Source: Acuticoccus yangtzensis
GTDB lineage: Bacteria > Pseudomonadota > Alphaproteobacteria > Rhizobiales > Amorphaceae
NCBI RefSeq assembly: GCF_001927245.1
Contig: NZ_MJUX01000008.1
Span: 186,001 to 250,000, forward strand
Direction of reading: 5' to 3'
DNA length: 64,000 nt
Part shown: positions 46,893 through 57,440 of the stretch, in pieces
Position numbering within the stretch: the stretch's first letter is position 1
Layout of the letters: each line of letters begins with the position of its first letter
Program-made: the position numbers and the translations under genes
The notes under the pieces: generated by a model
The model's input: only the letters and a program-made list of their open reading frames with translations
The model's database searches: none
Told to the model about the DNA's origin: nothing

Positions 46893-47590
46893 CCGGGCTT
46901 TCGGCCGGCGCCGCGGAGGGTGACGGGCCGCAAGGCCCCCCACCCGTGCCCTCCGCACGTGCGGATCGGCAAGACTTGTCATAGATTAAGGCGCCTCTCG
47001 ACGCGCACGTCTATTGAGCGCCAAGTTATTCGCCTACAAACCATCGAGGGAGGCGCGGCCGGTGGCGGTTGCGGCCGTGCGGATCGACCGGGGCGACGAA
47101 GATGCCGTCCGCCGAAGCGAGCGTGAAATATCACATGAGTTGATGTCCGGCCGCGGCGGAAGCATGGCTTCTATTCGCGGCACCCATAATGGCGACTGCC
47201 CTGTTGTAAGCATAAAAACTATAAATGATGCACATCAAGAAGGCATCCATTTCATAATTTCGCCACGAAGTTTCCTTGATGAATTCACCGTCATCGCGCA
47301 GTAAACTGGCGGCGGCGGGCAGGCGCGGTCGAGGACTGTGTTTACTTCTTGATCCTGCGCAATGCATTGCCGAAATTGGGCGGGTGAGCGAGGTGAGCCA
47401 ATGAATGCCGTTACGTGTGCCGACAAGCGTCACGCAACCATTGCTGGCGAGCGATTTGGCGGCTAAAACTCCGCTGCCCCGCCGGCTGGTTTAACATCGC
47501 CACGGGGTTATATTACAGGCTCGTACATTTCGGCGGCATGAACTCAGACGTTTGTGCCTCCCCTCGGTTCGGACGACAAAGGGAGGACCG
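46893..47590. other. Long intergenic region between lysC and ptsP with an AT-rich core
   Basis: 698 bp, the longest gap in the window. After lysC a GC hairpin (46915-46954: GGAGGG/CCCTCC outer, GGGCC/GGCCC inner, GCAA loop) may end lysC transcripts. About 47150-47300 is strikingly AT-rich compared with everything around it. Two open frames of about 100 codons (47014-47304, +, TTG start; 47131-47433, -) show no family features. Likely a regulatory leader or a decayed insertion rather than a gene. Confidence 0.5.
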
Positions 47591-49855
47591 ATGCGCGACA
47601 CGCTCGCCGGCCCGAGGCAGCTCATCAAGCAGTTGCACGCCACGATGGCCGCGCCGATGGACGCGCAGGAGCGGCTCGACCGCATCGTGCGCATCATCGC
47701 CGACAACATGGTTGCCGAAGTCTCGTCGCTGTACGTCCTTCGTGCCGACGCGGTGCTGGAGCTTTATGCCACCCATGGCCTGAACGCCGCCGCGGTCCAC
47801 CGTGCGGGCCTGCGCGTCGGCGAAGGCCTCGTCGGCCGTGTCGCCAAGACCGCCCAGCCGCTGAACATCACCAATCCGCGCGCCCACCCCTCCTTCGCCT
47901 ACCTGCCGGAGACGGGCGAGGACGACTACAACACCTTCCTCGGCGTGCCGGTCCTGCGCGCCGGGCGGATGATCGGCGTGCTCACGGTGCAGAACCGCGC
48001 CCCGAAGCGCTACGACAACGAAGAGGTCGAGGCGCTGCAGACCGTCGCCATGGTGATCGCCGAGATCGCCGGGACGGGCGACCTCGAAAAGATCCCGCAG
48101 CCGACAGCCGCGCTCGACATCAAGCGCCAGCTCCATGTTTCGGGCGCATGCTTGTGCGAGGGTGTCGGCCTCGGCCGCGCCGTGCTGCATGAACCGCGCG
48201 TCGTCGTCACACGCTTGCTGACCGACGATGTCGAGCACGAGCTGAACCGCCTGGAGACCGCGCTCGACAAGATCCGCGGCAACCTCGTCGCCCACCTGTC
48301 GCGTGACGAGGTGCAGGCCGAGAGCGCCCCGCGGGACGTGCTGGAAGCGTTCCTGATGATCGCCCAGGACCGCGGGTGGGCGCGCAAGATGGCCGACGTC
48401 GTGCGCTCCGGCCTGACCGCCGAAGCCGCCGTGGAGCGCGTCCAGTCCGACAACCGCGCCCGGCTGATGCGCTCCACCGACCGCATGGTGCGCGAGCGGC
48501 TGCACGACCTCGACGACATCGCCAACCGCCTCCTGCGCGAACTTCTCGGCCGCTCCTCCATGTCGCTGGCGCAGGTGACCGGCGACGCCATCATCGTCGC
48601 CCGCACCATGGGCGCGGCGGAGCTGCTGGACTATGACCGCACGCGCATCCGCGGCCTCGTCATGGAGGAAGGCAGCCCCGCCAGCCACGTGACGCTGATC
48701 GCCCGCGCTCTCGGCATCCCCACCATCGGCCAGGCCGCCGGGGTCACGTCGATGGTGGAATCGGGCGAGGCGATCATCGTCGACGCCGACGGGGGCGACG
48801 TCCACATCCGCCCCTCCGCGGACGTCGAGAACGTGTTCGCCGAGAAGGTGCGCTTCAGGGCGCGGCGGCAGGCGCAGTACCGGCGCCTCAGGCACCTGCC
48901 TGCCATCACCCGCGACGGGGTCGAGGTCACCTTGTCGATGAACGCCGGCATGCTGGCGGACATGCCGCATCTGAAGGAGTCGGGCGCGGCGGGCATCGGC
49001 CTCTTCCGCACCGAAGTCCTCTTCATGATGGCCCACGCCCTGCCCCGCCAGCGCGAGCAGGAACAGCTTTACCGCAAGGTCTATGAAGAGGCCGAAGGGC
49101 GGCCCGTCTCGTTCCGCTCGCTCGACGTCGGCGGCGACAAGGTGCTTCCCTATCTGCGCACCATGGAGGAGGAGAATCCGGCGATGGGCTGGCGGGCGAT
49201 CCGCCTCGGCCTCGACCGTCCGGGCCTGCTGCGCACGCAGATCCGCGCCCTCCTGCGCGCCTCCGCCGGACGCGAGCTGAAGCTCATGTTCCCGATGATC
49301 ACCACCGTGGCCGAGTTCAACGCCAGCCGCGCTCTGGTCGACCGCGAGCGCCGCTTCCTGCACCAGCACGGCTATCAGCTTCCCGACACGCTGAAGCTCG
49401 GTGTGATGCTGGAGACGCCATCGCTCCTGTTCGAGCTGGAGGAGATCCTCCAGGTGGTCGACTTCGTGTCCGTCGGCACCAACGACCTCTACCAGTTCGC
49501 GATGGCGGCCGACCGCTCCAACGTGCGCGTCGCCGGGCGTTATGACACGCTGTCCCAGTCCTTCGTGCGGATGCTGAAGAAGATCGCCGACGCCTGCAAC
49601 GCGGCCAACGTGCCGGTGACCGTGTGCGGCGACTTCGCCAGCCGCCCGTTGGAAGCGCTATGCCTGCTCGGCATCGGCTACACCGAACTGTCGATGCCGC
49701 CGGCCGCGATCGGTCCCGTTAAAACAGCAATCCGTGCAACAGATCTGGGACGGTTGCGCGCACGGCTGTGGCCAAGGCTTGAACCGGGCCGCGGAACAGA
49801 CGACATTCGTCATCTGCTTTCGCGATTTGCGGATGCGAACGACATCCCGATCTAG
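47591..49855 (+). CDS. ptsP: Nitrogen-PTS enzyme I, GAF-containing phosphoenolpyruvate-protein phosphotransferase
   Basis: 754 residues from the ATG at 47591 with GGGAGGA upstream. N-terminal GAF domain (about residues 20-165), then the PEP-utilising enzyme I domains: the phospho-accepting His366 in EGSPASHVTLIARALGIP, the C-terminal TIM barrel with GLFRTEVLFM, LRTQIRALLRAS, LMFPMITT and GTNDLYQF. Starts the PTS-Ntr phosphorelay (EI-Ntr to NPr to EIIA-Ntr) that adjusts potassium, nitrogen and carbon control. The GAF domain is known to sense glutamine in relatives. Confidence 0.97.
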   Translation: MRDTLAGPRQLIKQLHATMAAPMDAQERLDRIVRIIADNMVAEVSSLYVLRADAVLELYATHGLNAAAVHRAGLRVGEGLVGRVAKTAQPLNITNPRAHPSFAYLPETGEDDYNTFLGVPVLRAGRMIGVLTVQNRAPKRYDNEEVEALQTVAMVIAEIAGTGDLEKIPQPTAALDIKRQLHVSGACLCEGVGLGRAVLHEPRVVVTRLLTDDVEHELNRLETALDKIRGNLVAHLSRDEVQAESAPRDVLEAFLMIAQDRGWARKMADVVRSGLTAEAAVERVQSDNRARLMRSTDRMVRERLHDLDDIANRLLRELLGRSSMSLAQVTGDAIIVARTMGAAELLDYDRTRIRGLVMEEGSPASHVTLIARALGIPTIGQAAGVTSMVESGEAIIVDADGGDVHIRPSADVENVFAEKVRFRARRQAQYRRLRHLPAITRDGVEVTLSMNAGMLADMPHLKESGAAGIGLFRTEVLFMMAHALPRQREQEQLYRKVYEEAEGRPVSFRSLDVGGDKVLPYLRTMEEENPAMGWRAIRLGLDRPGLLRTQIRALLRASAGRELKLMFPMITTVAEFNASRALVDRERRFLHQHGYQLPDTLKLGVMLETPSLLFELEEILQVVDFVSVGTNDLYQFAMAADRSNVRVAGRYDTLSQSFVRMLKKIADACNAANVPVTVCGDFASRPLEALCLLGIGYTELSMPPAAIGPVKTAIRATDLGRLRARLWPRLEPGRGTDDIRHLLSRFADANDIPI

Positions 49856-49870
49856 GGTCTTAAAACACAC

Positions 49871-50932
49871 ATGGCGCTGAGGCAGCGGCTCGACGAGGTC
49901 GTCGACCGCTTCAATATCCTTGAACAACGCATGGCATCCGGCCCGGCGGCCGAAGAGTTCGTGCGCCTTTCCCGCGAATATGCCGAGCTCGAACCCCTCG
50001 TTCACTCCGTCTCCGCCCTGCGCGAGGCGGAGAAGGAGCTCGCCGGCATCGACGAGATGATGCGCTCCGGCGACGAGCTGGCGGAGCTGGCCGAGGCCGA
50101 GCGCCCGGCGGTGGTGCAACGCATCGCCACGTTGTCCGACGAGATCAAGATCGCGCTGCTGCCGAAGGACGAGGCGGACTCCAAGAGCGCCATCCTGGAA
50201 GTGCGCGCAGGCACCGGCGGCCAGGAAGCCGCGCTCTTCGCCGGCGACCTCTTCCGCATGTACGAGCGTTTCGCCAGCGAAAACGGCTGGCGCGTCGAAA
50301 CGATGAGCCTCTCCGAGGGAGAGGCGGGCGGCTACAAGGAAATCATCGCCGCCGTGCGCGGCGATTCCGTGTTCGCCAAGCTGAAATGGGAGTCCGGGGT
50401 GCACCGCGTGCAGCGCGTCCCGGCGACCGAATCGGGCGGGCGCATCCACACCTCGGCCGCCACAGTCGCCGTGCTGCCGGAGGCCGAAGACGTCGACATC
50501 GACATTCCGGCCGGCGACATCCGCATCGATACCATGCGTGCGTCGGGCGCCGGCGGGCAGCACGTCAACACCACCGATTCGGCCGTGCGCATCACCCATC
50601 TGCCGACCGGAATCGTGGTCACCTCGTCGGAGAAGTCGCAGCACCAGAACCGCGCCCGCGCCATGGAGGTGCTGCGCGCCCGCCTCTACGACATGCAGCG
50701 CCAGGCCGCTGCCGATGCGCGGGCCGCCAACCGCAAGACGCAAGTCGGGTCCGGCGACCGCTCCGAACGCATCCGCACCTACAATTTTCCGCAGGGCCGC
50801 GTGACGGATCACCGCATCAATCTGACCCTTTACAAGCTCGACGAAATCTTGTCCGGTGCGGGTTTAGGGGATGTGATCGACGCTTTGGCGACAGACCATA
50901 ACGCCAAACTTCTTGCGGAAGCCGATGCCTGA
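49871..50932 (+). CDS. prfA: Peptide chain release factor 1
   Basis: 353 residues. The GGQ motif is at residues 228-230 (GAGGQHVN), with Gln230 the target of PrmC methylation. [19 protein letters not shown] and the PxT-type anticodon mimic ([14 protein letters not shown]) are present. Terminates translation at UAA and UAG. Overlaps prmC by 8 nt, which couples the factor to its modifying enzyme. Confidence 0.98.
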   Translation: MALRQRLDEVVDRFNILEQRMASGPAAEEFVRLSREYAELEPLVHSVSALREAEKELAGIDEMMRSGDELAELAEAERPAVVQRIATLSDEIKIALLPKDEADSKSAILEVRAGTGGQEAALFAGDLFRMYERFASENGWRVETMSLSEGEAGGYKEIIAAVRGDSVFAKLKWESGVHRVQRVPATESGGRIHTSAATVAVLPEAEDVDIDIPAGDIRIDTMRASGAGGQHVNTTDSAVRITHLPTGIVVTSSEKSQHQNRARAMEVLRARLYDMQRQAAADARAANRKTQVGSGDRSERIRTYNFPQGRVTDHRINLTLYKLDEILSGAGLGDVIDALATDHNAKLLAEADA

Positions 50933-51812
50933 CCTGATGGAGCCTCTCTTCTGCGGCGAACCGGAGCTGGGGCACCTCTACAACACCTTGCGCCGCGTCT
51001 TTCGCGAGGCGGACATCTCCACGCCCGACCTCGACGCACGCCTGCTCGTGACCGAGACGCTGGACGTCACCACAACGCAGCTCATCGCCAATCCGCGCCT
51101 CGTCATCGAGGACGAGTCGATCGCCGAGCTGGAGCGCCGTGCGCGCGAACGGCTGGCGGGCCGCTCCATCGGCCGCATTCTGGGCCGCCGCGCCTTCTGG
51201 TCGCTGGACCTGCGCGTCACCGACGATACGCTGGAGCCGCGGCCGGAGACCGAGACCGTGGTCGAGCTGGCGCTGGCCGCCCTCTACCCGCCCGACGAGG
51301 CCGTCACGGTCGCCGACCTCGGCGTCGGCACCGGGGCCATCCTCCTGTCGATCCTTTCGGAGCGGCCCGCCGCCTTCGGGGTCGGAGTCGACATCTCGTT
51401 CAAGGCGTTGGTGGAAGCCCGGCGCAATGCAGAACGGCATAATCTCGACCAGCGGGCCCGCTTCATCCAGGCCAATTTCGGCGCGGCGCTGGGCCGCCAG
51501 TTCGACCTCGTGGTGTCGAACCCGCCCTACATCGCCAGCGCCGAGGTGGAGACGCTGGACCGCACCGTGCGCGACTTCGACCCGCGTCTTGCGCTGGACG
51601 GCGGGGAGGACGGGCTGAACGCCTACCGCACCGTGTTCGCCCAGGCCGAGGCGATGCTGAAGCCCGGCGGCGCGCTGATCGTGGAGATTGCGCCGCTGGC
51701 CCGCGACGATGTGATTGCAGAAGCCGCCCTCCAGGGGCTTGAACCATTGGCGGTGGCTGACGATCTGAATGGAGACCCGCGGGCGGTGTCCCTGCGCCGA
51801 ATGGTGGTTTGA
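50925..51812 (+). CDS. prmC: Release factor glutamine methyltransferase
   Basis: 295 residues from the ATG at 50925, which overlaps the prfA stop; a TTG at 50913 and ATG at 50937 are in-frame alternatives. N-terminal helical domain, then SAM-binding [14 protein letters not shown] and the catalytic NPPYIAS motif. Methylates the GGQ glutamine of RF1 and RF2. Confidence 0.95.
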   Translation: MPDLMEPLFCGEPELGHLYNTLRRVFREADISTPDLDARLLVTETLDVTTTQLIANPRLVIEDESIAELERRARERLAGRSIGRILGRRAFWSLDLRVTDDTLEPRPETETVVELALAALYPPDEAVTVADLGVGTGAILLSILSERPAAFGVGVDISFKALVEARRNAERHNLDQRARFIQANFGAALGRQFDLVVSNPPYIASAEVETLDRTVRDFDPRLALDGGEDGLNAYRTVFAQAEAMLKPGGALIVEIAPLARDDVIAEAALQGLEPLAVADDLNGDPRAVSLRRMVV

Positions 51813-52240
51813 GCGCCGAACTATGGTTTGTGCGCCACACTGGACAAAACATCGCCGCACCGCATAATTAAGTATTGGAAAGCGACGGGTGAGCCGCTAC
51901 GGTGCCGCCGTCGGCCGAGCGGTCTTCGCGACGTCAGGTTCGCCTGAAGTTGCAACGGTACCGCATCGTGTGCCTGCCCCGAATGCGGGGCATCGTTATC
52001 ACTGACGCCATCCTGGCGACGATCAAGCCCATCGACCCCGCCTACCGGGGAGACGGCGCTGTTGTCGTTGCCGACGGTCGAAGTGTGGTTCGCTGCCCAG
52101 GCGGCGTTCCGAACCCGAATCGGACGAGACTGTGGATTTCGCATAATGCGGAGTCCGTGGCGAAGCTTTGGCCCTGTATTGAATCGGCCGAAGCCCACCG
52201 TCCGCGTTCACCCATCTGTTCCGGATCGAGAAGCGAGCTG
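51813..52240 (+). other. 428-bp gap upstream of the DUF4167 gene with three hairpins
   Basis: No gene is supported here; the open frame that runs from 51902 into the DUF4167 gene has no family match before 52241. Three short stem-loops follow each other: TGCCCCG-AATG-CGGGGCA (51975-51992), CGCCA-TCC-TGGCG (52006-52018) and CCCCG-CCTAC-CGGGG (52036-52050). An AT-rich patch near 51865-51882 could hold a promoter. A structured leader or small RNA is possible; in GC-rich DNA such stems also arise by chance. At the left edge GGTTTGAGCGCC (51806) and GGTTTGTGCGCC (51825) form an imperfect direct repeat. Confidence 0.4.
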
Positions 52241-53110
52241 ATGAGACCAAACAACCCGAGCAAGCGTCTTCGTGGTCGCAGCCGGAGCAAGGGCGGCGGG
52301 AATCCGCTGTCGCGCTCCTACGAGTCGAACGGCCCCGACGTAAAGATCCGGGGCTCGGCTTTGCAGGTGGCGGACAAGTACGCCCAGCTTGCACGCGATG
52401 CCCAGTCTTCGGGTGATCGCGTGATGGCGGAAAACTACTTCCAGCACGCCGAACACTATTACCGGATCGTCGCCGCCGCCTACGAGCAGAGCGGCCAGCA
52501 GCAGCCCCGCGGCGACCGCCGCGACGAGGACCGCCGCGACGACCGCCACCGCGGCAACGAGCAGCCCTCCATCAGCGGCTATGACGGGATGGAGGACGAC
52601 GACGAGGGCCTGCGCCGCGCCATCCGCGTGAACGGAAACGGCCACGGCAATCGCGATCAGGACGACGACGACGAGGACGACGCCCCGCCGCCGCGCCGCA
52701 ACGGGCGCCGCAACGGTAACGGCAACGGCGCGCACGCCAGCAACGGCAACCACGCCCCGTCCCATCACGCCGCCGCCCACCAGCATGCGGCCGACGATGA
52801 TGACGACGACGACGATTCGGCCGACGCGCCGCAGGACCTCGCCTCCGCGCCGCAGCCTGACGTGACGCCGGCCGCCGAAGAGCCCGCCACCGTCGACGCC
52901 TCTGCCGAAACGGCCTCCGCCGAAGACGGCGAGGGCGAGGACAGCGGCGACGACGCGAAGCCGAAGAAGGCCGCGAAGCCGCGCACCCCGCGCCGCCGCA
53001 CGGCGACGACGCCGCGGACCCGCGCGCCGCGCACCCGCCGCACCGCCGCCGCGGCCGACGCGGGTGGCGACGGCGCCCCCGCAGCCGCCGAGTCCGGCGA
53101 GCCGAACTGA
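52241..53110 (+). CDS. DUF4167 domain-containing protein
   Basis: 289 residues from the ATG at 52241, fixed by the family N-terminus MRPNNPSKRLRGRSR. The conserved core (about residues 1-85) has NPLSRSYESNGPDVKIRGSALQVADKYAQLARDA and MAENYFQHAEHYYRI. The rest is disordered, with Arg/Asp-rich, Asn/Gly-rich, Asp-rich and Ala/Glu-rich segments and a basic Arg/Thr/Pro tail with TPRRRTATTPRTRAPRTRR. Found almost only in Alphaproteobacteria; the basic ends suggest nucleic-acid or ribosome contact, but the function is unknown. Confidence 0.95.
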   Translation: MRPNNPSKRLRGRSRSKGGGNPLSRSYESNGPDVKIRGSALQVADKYAQLARDAQSSGDRVMAENYFQHAEHYYRIVAAAYEQSGQQQPRGDRRDEDRRDDRHRGNEQPSISGYDGMEDDDEGLRRAIRVNGNGHGNRDQDDDDEDDAPPPRRNGRRNGNGNGAHASNGNHAPSHHAAAHQHAADDDDDDDDSADAPQDLASAPQPDVTPAAEEPATVDASAETASAEDGEGEDSGDDAKPKKAAKPRTPRRRTATTPRTRAPRTRRTAAAADAGGDGAPAAAESGEPN

Positions 53111-53163
53111 CCTCGGCGACGGGGCGCATGCCGCGCCCCACCGCTCGAAGGCGAATAATACGC

Positions 53164-53208
53164 AACGAAAAAGGCGCGGAGTGCGATGCACCCCGCGCCT
53201 TTTTCGTT
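53164..53208. terminator. Strong bidirectional Rho-independent terminator
   Basis: AACGAAAAAGGCGCGG (53164-53179) is the exact reverse complement of 53193-53208. Inside, GTGC (53181-53184) pairs with GCAC (53188-53191) around a 3-nt loop with one mismatch, so the stem is about 21 bp. T-runs flank it on both strands (TTTTT at 53200-53204). It separates the convergent DUF4167 and DUF1489 genes and can stop both. Confidence 0.92.
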
Positions 53209-53254
53209 GTCCGTCCGCACCCCGCGGCCCCGGCGGCTCCCGCCGGGCGCGCCG

Positions 53255-53683
53255 TCAGATCAGGCACAGCTCCATCAGGTCGCGGCGCATGGCGTCCGGC
53301 ATCGCCTCGTCCACCGCGCCCAGAACGATGTCCGCCGGCGCCTCGTCCGCCCGCAGATAGCGCCAGCCCTGGAACGGACGGCACGGGCGCGGCCGCACCG
53401 CGAACACCTCCGGGTCGAGCAGGATGCTCACCCGGCCTATACCCGTATTGTCGGTGAAAGGCTCCAGCCCGAGGATCCTCTGGCGCGCCTGAACGCTGCC
53501 CTTGATCACCCAGTAGAGGCTGCCGCCGTTCACCAGCTCGTCGACCCGTTTGGGGGCCATGCGCGTCGTAATGGCCATGGCGGGCACATCGCCGCCGCGC
53601 TCGGCCGCGCGAAAGGCCGCCCTCTCGCGCATATCGTCGAGGGAGGCGACCCCCACCGCAAGCTTCAGAAGATGCACCGTCAT
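53255..53683 (-). CDS. DUF1489 family protein
   Basis: 142 residues from the ATG at 53683, whose MTVHLLKLAVGVASLDDM matches the family (COG5458) start; the frame extends upstream without a family match. Other conserved pieces: TTRMAPKRVDELVNGGSLYWVIKG, the RILGLEPF segment and the acidic-tail VLGAVDEAMP. An alphaproteobacterial protein of unknown function. Divergent from the LpxH-like gene across 163 bp. Confidence 0.92.
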   Translation of the reverse strand: MTVHLLKLAVGVASLDDMRERAAFRAAERGGDVPAMAITTRMAPKRVDELVNGGSLYWVIKGSVQARQRILGLEPFTDNTGIGRVSILLDPEVFAVRPRPCRPFQGWRYLRADEAPADIVLGAVDEAMPDAMRRDLMELCLI

Positions 53684-53846
53684 GCCGAAAGGGCTAGGCG
53701 CGCCACCGCCATCCGGCAAGCCACAGGGGCGCGACTGTACCCGCTGTTCACCGAATGTCACACTGCGCAAAGTTGCCCCCTGCCCTTGCGCCGATGGTGT
53801 TGCGATGCCCTGTTCATACACTCAAAAGGTATGCTAGCAGGCGCCC

Positions 53847-54689
53847 ATGAGGCTGAACGGCACGAGGTCGGATATGGGATCCGAGGATGATCCGAACGTG
53901 CGGAAGTTCCGCACTCTGTTTCTGTCCGATATCCATCTCGGCACACGCGGCTGCCAGGCCGAGCTGCTTCTCGATTTCCTCCGCCACCACGAGTCCGACA
54001 AGCTCTTCCTCGTCGGCGACATCATCGACGGATGGCGCCTGAAGAAGACTTGGTATTGGCCCCAGGCCCACAACGACGTGGTGCAGAAACTTCTGCGCAA
54101 AGGCCGCAAGGGCACCGAGATCGTCTACCTGCCCGGCAATCACGACGAGTTCCTGCGCGACTATGTCGGCACCCACTTCGGCGGCGTCGAAGTGGTCGAT
54201 TCGGTGATCCACACCACCGCCGACGGGCGCCGCCTTCTCATCATTCACGGCGACCAGTTCGATGTCGTCGTGCGTCATGCGAAGTGGCTCGCCTTCCTGG
54301 GCGACTGGGCCTACGTGACGACGCTGGCCGCCAACACCTGGGTCAACGTGGTGCGCCGCAAGCTCGGCCTCACCTATTGGTCGCTGTCGGCCTGGGCGAA
54401 GCTGAAGGTGAAGAACGCCGTCTCCTTCATCGGCCAGTTCGAGCAGGCGCTCGCCACCGAGGCGAAGCGCCGCGGTGCCGACGGCGTCGTGTGCGGCCAC
54501 ATCCACCACGCGACGATGCACGACATGCACGGCACGCAATATATCAACACCGGCGACTGGGTGGAGAGCTGCACCGCCATCGGCGAGCGGTTCGACGGGA
54601 CGTTCGAGCTGATCCGCTGGACACGCCTCGCAGATCGCGAGCCGGCGGGCAGCGACATCCCCACCCCCTCCCGTAGCCAAGCGGCATGA
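53847..54689 (+). CDS. Calcineurin-like metallophosphoesterase, LpxH-like (UDP-2,3-diacylglucosamine pyrophosphatase superfamily)
   Basis: 280 residues; an ATG at 53874 is an alternative start. Metal-site motifs in order: LFLSDIHLG, LVGDIIDGW, LPGNHDEF, IIHGDQFD and VCGHIHHA. This full set matches the LpxH/YbbF superfamily rather than general phosphatases. It is 36 nt from a GT4 glycosyltransferase gene, the usual partner of this alphaproteobacterial paralogue, so a role in envelope glycolipid synthesis is inferred. Classical lipid A work may be done by another enzyme (LpxI). Confidence 0.9.
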   Translation: MRLNGTRSDMGSEDDPNVRKFRTLFLSDIHLGTRGCQAELLLDFLRHHESDKLFLVGDIIDGWRLKKTWYWPQAHNDVVQKLLRKGRKGTEIVYLPGNHDEFLRDYVGTHFGGVEVVDSVIHTTADGRRLLIIHGDQFDVVVRHAKWLAFLGDWAYVTTLAANTWVNVVRRKLGLTYWSLSAWAKLKVKNAVSFIGQFEQALATEAKRRGADGVVCGHIHHATMHDMHGTQYINTGDWVESCTAIGERFDGTFELIRWTRLADREPAGSDIPTPSRSQAA

Positions 54690-54725
54690 AGCACACGGCA
54701 CCATGAGTGATCGGAAGACCGGGCG

Positions 54726-55751
54726 ATGACGCGCCTCGCCCTCGTGACGGACGCCTGGCACCCGCAGGTGAACGGCGTGGTCCGCACCCTCGACACCACC
54801 CGCATCGAGCTCGAAAAGCTCGGCATCGACGTGTCGATGATCACCCCGGCGGACTACCGCACCGTGCCGATGCCGACCTACCCGGAGATCCGCCTCGCGG
54901 TGACCACGCCGGGCCGCGTCTGCCGCGCGATCGACAAGGTGAAACCGGACTACGTCCACATCGCCACCGAAGGGCCGCTCGGCATGATCGCGCGGCGCTG
55001 GTGCCGCCTCAACGGCGTCGGCTACACGACGAGCTACCACACCCGCTTCCCCGAATATGTCCGCGCGCGGGCGCCGGTGCCGCTGTCCTGGTCCTACGCC
55101 TTCGTGCGCTCCTTCCACAATGCGGGCGTCGGCTGCATGGTCTCCAACACCACGCTGGAGAAGGAGCTGGCCGAGCACGGCTTCAAGCGGCTGGTGCGCT
55201 GGGTCCGCGGCGTCGACACGGTCACCTTCAACCCTGACGTTCCGCCCGCGCTGAAGGATCTGCCGCGGCCGATCTTCCTCAATGTCGGGCGCGTGTCGGT
55301 GGAGAAGAATATCGGCGCCTTCCTGGACCTGGATTTGCCCGGCACCAAGGTGGTTGTCGGCGACGGGCCGGCGCTGGCGGACCTGAAGAAGCGTTATCCT
55401 GACGTTGTCTTCACCGGCAACAAGATCGGCGAGGAGCTGACGGCGCACTACACCGCCGCCGACGTCTTCGTGTTCCCGTCGCTGACCGATACGCTCGGCC
55501 TCGTGCAGATGGAGGCGATGGCGTGCGGCGTTCCCGTCGCGGCCTACCCCACGATGGGGCCGATCGACCTGATCGCCGATTCGGGTGCAGGCGTCATGAG
55601 CTGGGACCTGCGCCAGGCCGCGCTCGACGCGCTGGAGATCGACCGCGACCACTGCCGCGCCTACGCCGAGCAGTTCTCGTGGGAGGCCAGCGTGCGCCAA
55701 TTCTGGGACAATCTGCAGACCGCCAACAATGTCGCGGTGCGCAAACGCTGA
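54726..55751 (+). CDS. Glycosyltransferase family 4, alpha-mannosyltransferase type
   Basis: 341 residues, GT-B fold. N-terminal [16 protein letters not shown] and [16 protein letters not shown]-terminal [16 protein letters not shown] and [23 protein letters not shown] with the family E-x7-E type nucleotide-sugar site. Relatives transfer mannose or glucose from a GDP- or UDP-sugar to glycolipids. Follows the LpxH-like gene, with which it is likely co-transcribed. Confidence 0.9.
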   Translation: MTRLALVTDAWHPQVNGVVRTLDTTRIELEKLGIDVSMITPADYRTVPMPTYPEIRLAVTTPGRVCRAIDKVKPDYVHIATEGPLGMIARRWCRLNGVGYTTSYHTRFPEYVRARAPVPLSWSYAFVRSFHNAGVGCMVSNTTLEKELAEHGFKRLVRWVRGVDTVTFNPDVPPALKDLPRPIFLNVGRVSVEKNIGAFLDLDLPGTKVVVGDGPALADLKKRYPDVVFTGNKIGEELTAHYTAADVFVFPSLTDTLGLVQMEAMACGVPVAAYPTMGPIDLIADSGAGVMSWDLRQAALDALEIDRDHCRAYAEQFSWEASVRQFWDNLQTANNVAVRKR

Positions 55752-55767
55752 CGGAGACGGGAACGCC

Positions 55768-57381
55768 ATGGCCGAGCCGACGATCGACGCCCTCGCCGCC
55801 CACAAGGCGGATCTGTCCGGCTTTCACCTGAGGGCCGCCTTCGACGACGACCCCGGCCGCGCCGCCCGCTTCACCGCGCGCGAAAACGACCTCCTCCTCG
55901 ATTATTCCAAGAACATCGTCACCGAGGAGACGATGGCGCTGCTGATGGCCCGCGCCCGCGCCGCGGGGCTGGAGGCGATGCGCGTCGCCATGTTCGCCGG
56001 TGAGCCCATCAACCTCACCGAAGGCCGCGCGGTGCTTCACGTCGCCCTGCGCGGCCCCGGCCCCTTCATGTTGGACGGGCACGACGTGTCGGGCGACGTG
56101 GCCGATGTGCTGGACCGCGTGACCGCCTTCGCCGACGGGGTGCGCTCCGGCGCGGTCGCGGCGGCGGACGGCGCACCGTTCACGGATGTCGTCAACATCG
56201 GCATCGGCGGCTCGGACCTCGGGCCGCGCATGGCGGTGCGGGCGCTGTCGCCCTACTGGGGTGGCGGGCCGCGCGTCCACTTCGTCGCCAATGTCGACGG
56301 GGCGGACATGGCCGACACGCTGGCCGGGCTCGACCCCGCGCGCACACTCTTCCTCGTCGCGTCGAAAACCTTCACCACGCAGGAGACGATGACCAACGCG
56401 GCCACCGCCCGCGCCTGGATCGTCGAGCATTGCGGCGAGGCGGCCGTGGGGGCGCACTTCGCGGCGATCTCCACCGCACTCCCCAAGGTGGCCGAATTCG
56501 GCATCGAGCCGGACCGCGTGTTCGGCTTCTGGGACTGGGTCGGCGGGCGCTATTCGGTGTGGTCGGCGATCGGCCTCTCCGTCGCCATCGCCGTGGGGGG
56601 TGAGAATTTCCGCCGCTTCCTGGCCGGTGGCGCTGCGGCGGACGCGCACTTCAAGACGCGCCCGCTGGAAGAGAACATCCCCGTCATCATGGGCGTTCTG
56701 GGTGACTGGTACCGCACCTTCTGGGGCTACGGCGCCCACGCGATCCTGCCCTACGACCAGCGCCTCATCGAGTTCGCCGCCCACCTGCAGCAGGTGGACA
56801 TGGAATCGAACGGCAAGCGCGTCCACCGCGACGGGACGGCGGTCACCTCGCCCACCGGGCCGGTTATCTTCGGCGAACCCGGCACCAACGGGCAGCACGC
56901 CTTCTACCAACTCATTCACCAGGGGACGAACCCGATCCCGGCGGACATCCTCGTCGCCGCGCAGCCGCACGAGAGCCTGTCCGACCACCACGCCAAGCTC
57001 GTCGCCAACGCGTTGGCGCAGACGCAGGCGCTGATGAAAGGGCGCACGCTGGAGGAGGCACGCGAGCAGCTTCTGGCCAAGGGCGCCTCGGCCGAGGAGG
57101 CCGACAGGCTGGCCCCGCACCGCGTCTTCCCCGGCAACCGGCCCTCCAACACGCTCGCCTATGGCACGCTGGACCCGTTCACCCTCGGCCGCCTCCTCGC
57201 CTTCTACGAGCACAAGGTGTTCGTGCAGGGCGTCCTGTGGGACATCAACTCCTTCGACCAGTGGGGCGTGGAGCTCGGCAAGGAGCTCGCCGGCGTACTG
57301 TTGCCCGCGGTGAAGGGCGAGACCGCGCCCGAGCTCGACGGCTCCACCGCACAGCTTCTGGCGCACCTCACCGGGAACTGA
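55768..57381 (+). CDS. pgi: Glucose-6-phosphate isomerase
   Basis: 537 residues from the ATG at 55768 with GGAGACGGGA upstream. Diagnostic motifs: [25 protein letters not shown], the [15 protein letters not shown] signature, the [11 protein letters not shown] region and [19 protein letters not shown] with the catalytic Lys. Interconverts glucose-6- and fructose-6-phosphate. Only 16 nt follow the glycosyltransferase stop, so the three envelope/sugar genes may be one unit. Confidence 0.97.
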   Translation: MAEPTIDALAAHKADLSGFHLRAAFDDDPGRAARFTARENDLLLDYSKNIVTEETMALLMARARAAGLEAMRVAMFAGEPINLTEGRAVLHVALRGPGPFMLDGHDVSGDVADVLDRVTAFADGVRSGAVAAADGAPFTDVVNIGIGGSDLGPRMAVRALSPYWGGGPRVHFVANVDGADMADTLAGLDPARTLFLVASKTFTTQETMTNAATARAWIVEHCGEAAVGAHFAAISTALPKVAEFGIEPDRVFGFWDWVGGRYSVWSAIGLSVAIAVGGENFRRFLAGGAAADAHFKTRPLEENIPVIMGVLGDWYRTFWGYGAHAILPYDQRLIEFAAHLQQVDMESNGKRVHRDGTAVTSPTGPVIFGEPGTNGQHAFYQLIHQGTNPIPADILVAAQPHESLSDHHAKLVANALAQTQALMKGRTLEEAREQLLAKGASAEEADRLAPHRVFPGNRPSNTLAYGTLDPFTLGRLLAFYEHKVFVQGVLWDINSFDQWGVELGKELAGVLLPAVKGETAPELDGSTAQLLAHLTGN

Positions 57382-57440
57382 TCCGCGGGACACCGGACCG
57401 GCGCCGACCCGCAGCCCTGCCGACCCGCGGCACCTTGCCG

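Noticed and set aside
47014-47304. Small gene of 96 codons with a TTG start
   Set aside because: No ribosome site, no family features, unusual composition, and it overlaps an equally plausible antisense frame (47131-47433).
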